Assembly: GCA_937928755.1 (NCBI GenBank)
Contig: CALEZI010000082.1
Span: forward strand, 1 to 33,611
Reading direction: 5' to 3'
DNA: 33,611 nt
DNA from: an uncultured Rhodanobacteraceae bacterium
GTDB taxonomy: Bacteria > Pseudomonadota > Gammaproteobacteria > Xanthomonadales > SZUA-5
A program made the translations under genes and the position numbers. Below are positions 31,712 to 33,611 of the stretch, piece by piece. Position 1 is the first letter of the stretch; the number at the start of each line of letters is the position of its first letter. The notes beneath the pieces are model-generated. The model was not told where the DNA came from and did no database searches. It was given only the letters and a program-made list of their open reading frames with translations.

Positions 31712-32372
31712 CGAGTACATAGCCTGATCCGCGTACCGTGCGGATGCGTTCGCTGCTGAAGCCGCGATCGATTTTCGAGCGCAGACGGCTGATGTGCGTC
31801 TCGACGATATTGGTCTTGGGGTCGAAGTGGAAATTCCACACCGATTCCAACAGCATCGTGCGCGTCACGACGCGGTCGGCGTTTCGCAACAGGAACTCGA
31901 GTAGCCGGAATTCCGTCGGCTGCAGATCGATCTCCTGCCCCGCGCGGCTGACCCGGCGCTTGATCAGGTCCATGATGATGTCACCGGCGTGCAGCTTGTC
32001 CTGGCTCGCAAGTGGCGGGCGCCGGCCCAATGACTGCACACGCGCGAGCAACTCGGCGAAGGCAAACGGCTTGACCAGGTAGTCGTCGCCACCCGCCTCG
32101 AAGCCTTGCACCTTGTCGCCGATGCCGCCCATGGCCGTGAGCAGCAGCACCGGCGTACCGATTGCACTGGCGCGCAACGCCTTCAACAAGGCCAGCCCAT
32201 CCAGCTTCGGCAACATGCGATCGACGATCAGCGCGTCGTAAGCATCGCCGATTGCCAACATGAGGCCTTCGTGGCCATCGCTGGCCAGATCGACACTATG
32301 GCCGTGCTCCCGCAAGCCGCGGGCGACGTAGCTCGCAGTTTCGCAATCGTCTTCGATGAGCAGAATTTTCAT
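31701..32372 (-). CDS. OmpR-family response regulator
   Basis: A 223-residue regulator. The receiver domain has IEDD at 6-9, phospho-acceptor D51 in LIVDRMLP, T79 and K101 in YLVKPF. The C-terminal winged helix carries LQPTEFRLLEFLLRN, VVTRTMLLESVW and TVRGSGYVLD. It should be phosphorylated by the adjacent kinase and activate the PepSY gene and others. The ATG at 32372 follows the PepSY gene by 60 bases. Its 3' end overlaps the kinase start. Confidence 0.95.
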   Translation of the reverse strand: MKILLIEDDCETASYVARGLREHGHSVDLASDGHEGLMLAIGDAYDALIVDRMLPKLDGLALLKALRASAIGTPVLLLTAMGGIGDKVQGFEAGGDDYLVKPFAFAELLARVQSLGRRPPLASQDKLHAGDIIMDLIKRRVSRAGQEIDLQPTEFRLLEFLLRNADRVVTRTMLLESVWNFHFDPKTNIVETHISRLRSKIDRGFSSERIRTVRGSGYVLDAH

Positions 32373-32432
32373 GCTGTCTCCGAGCGCTGCGGGAGGCTTG
32401 CGACTCCCGCAGCAGTATCGGACCCATCTGGA

Positions 32433-32735
32433 TCAGTCGTCGATGTCTTCGCGAGCGCCGATCACAGCGCCGCTGACGCCATCCACCGCAACATCGAACA
32501 CGCGCTCGCCGACCACCACGCTGACCTCATAGGCGGGCTTGAAGCTGTCGTCATCGAGGCTCGCCTCGATCGCACGCCCGCCTTGGTGGTTTTCAGCTGC
32601 AGCAATCGCCTGCGTGAGACTGATGCTGGTTTGTTCGAGCAGACGGATGTCGCCCTTGTCCGCGGCAACCGCGGCGACCGAAACGCCACCAGCCAGCAGG
32701 GCAACGATGAAACCAAGTTTGTAGTTGAGGTTCAT
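32433..32735 (-). CDS. PepSY-domain periplasmic protein
   Basis: A 100-residue protein with an N-terminal signal peptide (LGFIVALLAGGVSVAAVAAD, cleavage likely after AVA). The rest is one PepSY domain: ISLTQAIAAAENHQGGRAIEA, YEVSVVVGERVFDVAVDGVSG and an acidic end (REDIDD). PepSY proteins next to QseB/QseC-like systems are often their sensor accessories or targets. It is the first gene of this three-gene operon. Confidence 0.92.
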   Translation of the reverse strand: MNLNYKLGFIVALLAGGVSVAAVAADKGDIRLLEQTSISLTQAIAAAENHQGGRAIEASLDDDSFKPAYEVSVVVGERVFDVAVDGVSGAVIGAREDIDD

Positions 32736-32839
32736 GGGTCAGCTTCCTTTTGGACAGGCACACTGCCTGGGTGCTGACCTTTCTACCCGGTCAACGTCGA
32801 ATTCCGATGTCCGCTCCTATACAGCTTCGCAATGTTCGG

Positions 32840-33268
32840 GCCGATACGCCAGATCGCAGCCGGCGCGCCGATGGATGGGGGCATGGAGTACATGGCGCTC
32901 GAGGAACGGTTCCACCTGCGAGCCGATGCTGTCTCGTTCATTGGCGCACCCGGTGCCGGCGTATCGCGACGCAGGAACGATCCAACCTCGCCGGTGCACG
33001 GACCGTTCTCGGCAGACTTCCGTCTGGTGTATCTGGATGGCGAAGACGCCGACCCGATTCGAAGGCGCAGGCCGACGTGTTCCGGGCGCTTTGGGAATCC
33101 GAGGGCAAAGACCGCAGGGCGGAGGACGTGATGCAGCGCGCCGGGCGTCGCAGCAGCAAGCCCATCGACGTGTTCAAGAACTCGGCCGAACCGCTGCGCG
33201 CCTACAAGACCCTGGTCGTGAGCAACCAGAAAGAAGGCCTTTACCGAATTCCCTGCGCGGCCCGATAA
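32840..33268 (+). pseudogene. Decayed partial copy of the zinc-ribbon/winged-helix gene
   Basis: The sequence matches the C-terminal part of the gene at 29271-30188 at about 85-90% of bases. A 7-base loss near 33060 (CTGCTCG absent after CCGATTCG) shifts the frame, so two pieces remain: EYMALEERFHLRADAVSFIG before it and DVFRALWESEGKDRRAEDV, then LVVSNQKEGLYRIPC, after it. The N-terminal half and zinc ribbon are missing. It lies beyond the two-component operon, facing the tRNA. Confidence 0.85.
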
Positions 33269-33340
33269 CCGCCGTCTCTCGGTTCTCTCAACCCGATTGC
33301 TGCTCCAATCGTCACTGCCAACCGCTCTCCGCGACACCCG
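32840..33340 (+). repeat. Long direct repeat, copy B
   Basis: Partner of 29753-30260, same orientation. The non-coding tail (33269-33340) differs from copy A at one or two bases only and ends at the same gcgacacccg. Confidence 0.85.
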
Positions 33341-33363
33341 CGTAACTCCGCGCCGCATAAGGG

Positions 33364-33481
33364 ATTCTGCGGGTGCCAACTACGACGAGTTGGTGAGAGG
33401 AAGTGGAGAAGAGAGAGCAAAGGAGGGTCGAACTCGGGCTGTTTCGGGCCACATTCGTGCACCGCGTGGCACCCGCAGAAT
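33364..33481. repeat. 14-bp inverted repeats flanking 90 bases
   Basis: ATTCTGCGGGTGCC (33364-33377) and GGCACCCGCAGAAT (33468-33481) are exact inverted repeats. Between them are an AGTTGG/CCAACT dyad (33376-33393) and a purine-rich stretch. No gene is seen here. Confidence 0.7.
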
Positions 33482-33482
33482 G

Positions 33483-33516
33483 GCCCGAAAACCCGCAGTG
33501 ACGCGGGATTTCGGGC
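33483..33516. repeat. Large hairpin next to the tRNA terminator
   Basis: GCCCGAAA (33483-33490) pairs with TTTCGGGC (33509-33516) and CCCGC (33492-33496) with GCGGG (33503-33507), with one A/A mismatch. It may be a backup terminator for the tRNA transcript. Confidence 0.65.
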
Positions 33517-33518
33517 AA

Positions 33519-33544
33519 CAAAAAACCGGCCTTGAGGGCCGGTT
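33519..33544 (-). terminator. Intrinsic terminator of tRNA-Ala
   Basis: On the minus strand AACCGGCC and GGCCGGTT flank a short loop (33524-33544), followed by a T-run (33519-33525), 17 bases after the tRNA 3' end. Confidence 0.88.
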
Positions 33545-33560
33545 CTTGTTGGTGCATTGG

Positions 33561-33611
33561 TGGAGCGGAGGAGGATCGAACTCCCGACCTTCGCATTGCG
33601 AACGCGACGCT
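33561..33611 (-). tRNA. tRNA-Ala(CGC), 3' 51 bases
   Basis: On the minus strand the visible part has the anticodon arm with loop TTCGCAA (anticodon CGC), variable loop AAGGTC, T-arm GGGAGTTCGATCCTCCT-like with TTCGATC loop, and the acceptor strand CCGCTCC followed by A and an encoded CCA (TGG at 33561-33563 on plus). U70 in the acceptor fits the G3:U70 identity pair of tRNA-Ala. The 5' part lies beyond the right edge. Confidence 0.9.

Noticed and set aside
33422..33438. tRNA T-arm-like GGAGGGTCGAACTCGGG, a possible attachment-site duplicate
   Set aside because: Only about 13 of 17 bases match the tRNA end and the arm would not pair; chance likeness cannot be excluded.
1..33611. CRISPR arrays, insertion sequences, rRNA
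   Set aside because: No regularly spaced repeats of suitable length, no transposase and no rRNA sequence were seen.

Overview
The window is high-GC proteobacterial DNA. The gene content and a tRNA-Ala(CGC) end suggest a gammaproteobacterium of the Xanthomonadales type; that assignment is inference. It holds part of an integrated tailed phage (about 1 to 21,300), then an accessory block (about 21,500 to 30,260), then a chromosomal-looking two-component system and a tRNA gene at the right edge. No transposase, CRISPR array or rRNA was found.

Phage part. On the minus strand, reading from right to left: an upstream module with a small coupled ORF, a DUF2924 protein, a serine recombinase and an HTH-like protein (21,296-18,768). 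Next comes a regulatory gap full of inverted repeats (18,582-18,767). A long early operon follows: AlpA-like HTH, a conserved protein, BRO antirepressor, RecA-like ATPase, probable ssDNA-binding protein, DUF6511, Cas4-like nuclease, HTH, primase-helicase, RuvC-like nuclease, a small protein and DUF6362 (18,581-10,681). Many neighbours share ATGA or TGATG overlaps. After a terminator come two tandem ParB-methyltransferase fusions. A plus-strand cluster of small accessory genes (5,189-7,727) follows; two of its members are broken (a frameshifted DUF6900 protein and a gene with an in-frame TGA). Last is the late packaging module: TerS, TerL, two related tail-fibre-like proteins, a gpW-like connector and a portal protein that runs off the left edge.

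A 31-base element recurs six times: in front of four intact or broken genes and one DUF3489 gene of the plus cluster, and once on the minus strand in front of DUF2924. It always sits 31 to 42 bases before a start codon. Its changes between copies fit the peptide frame LGFxxEQRVH, yet that frame is not fixed relative to the next gene. This is the most unusual pattern in the window.

Accessory block. A HExxH protein (possibly Lit-like) and a large UvrD-type helicase with N-terminal Tudor-like domains and a nuclease-like insert form a candidate defence module. A decayed fragment of an ImmA C-terminus lies between them. Next are an ImmA/IrrE-type peptidase and an XRE repressor, divergent from two unknown plus-strand genes (28,041-30,188). 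The second unknown gene has a decayed 500-bp partial copy at 32,840-33,340. The two copies flank a PepSY protein, an OmpR-type regulator and a sensor kinase, and both end at the same 10-base sequence. The right edge holds the 3' part of tRNA-Ala(CGC) with its terminator.
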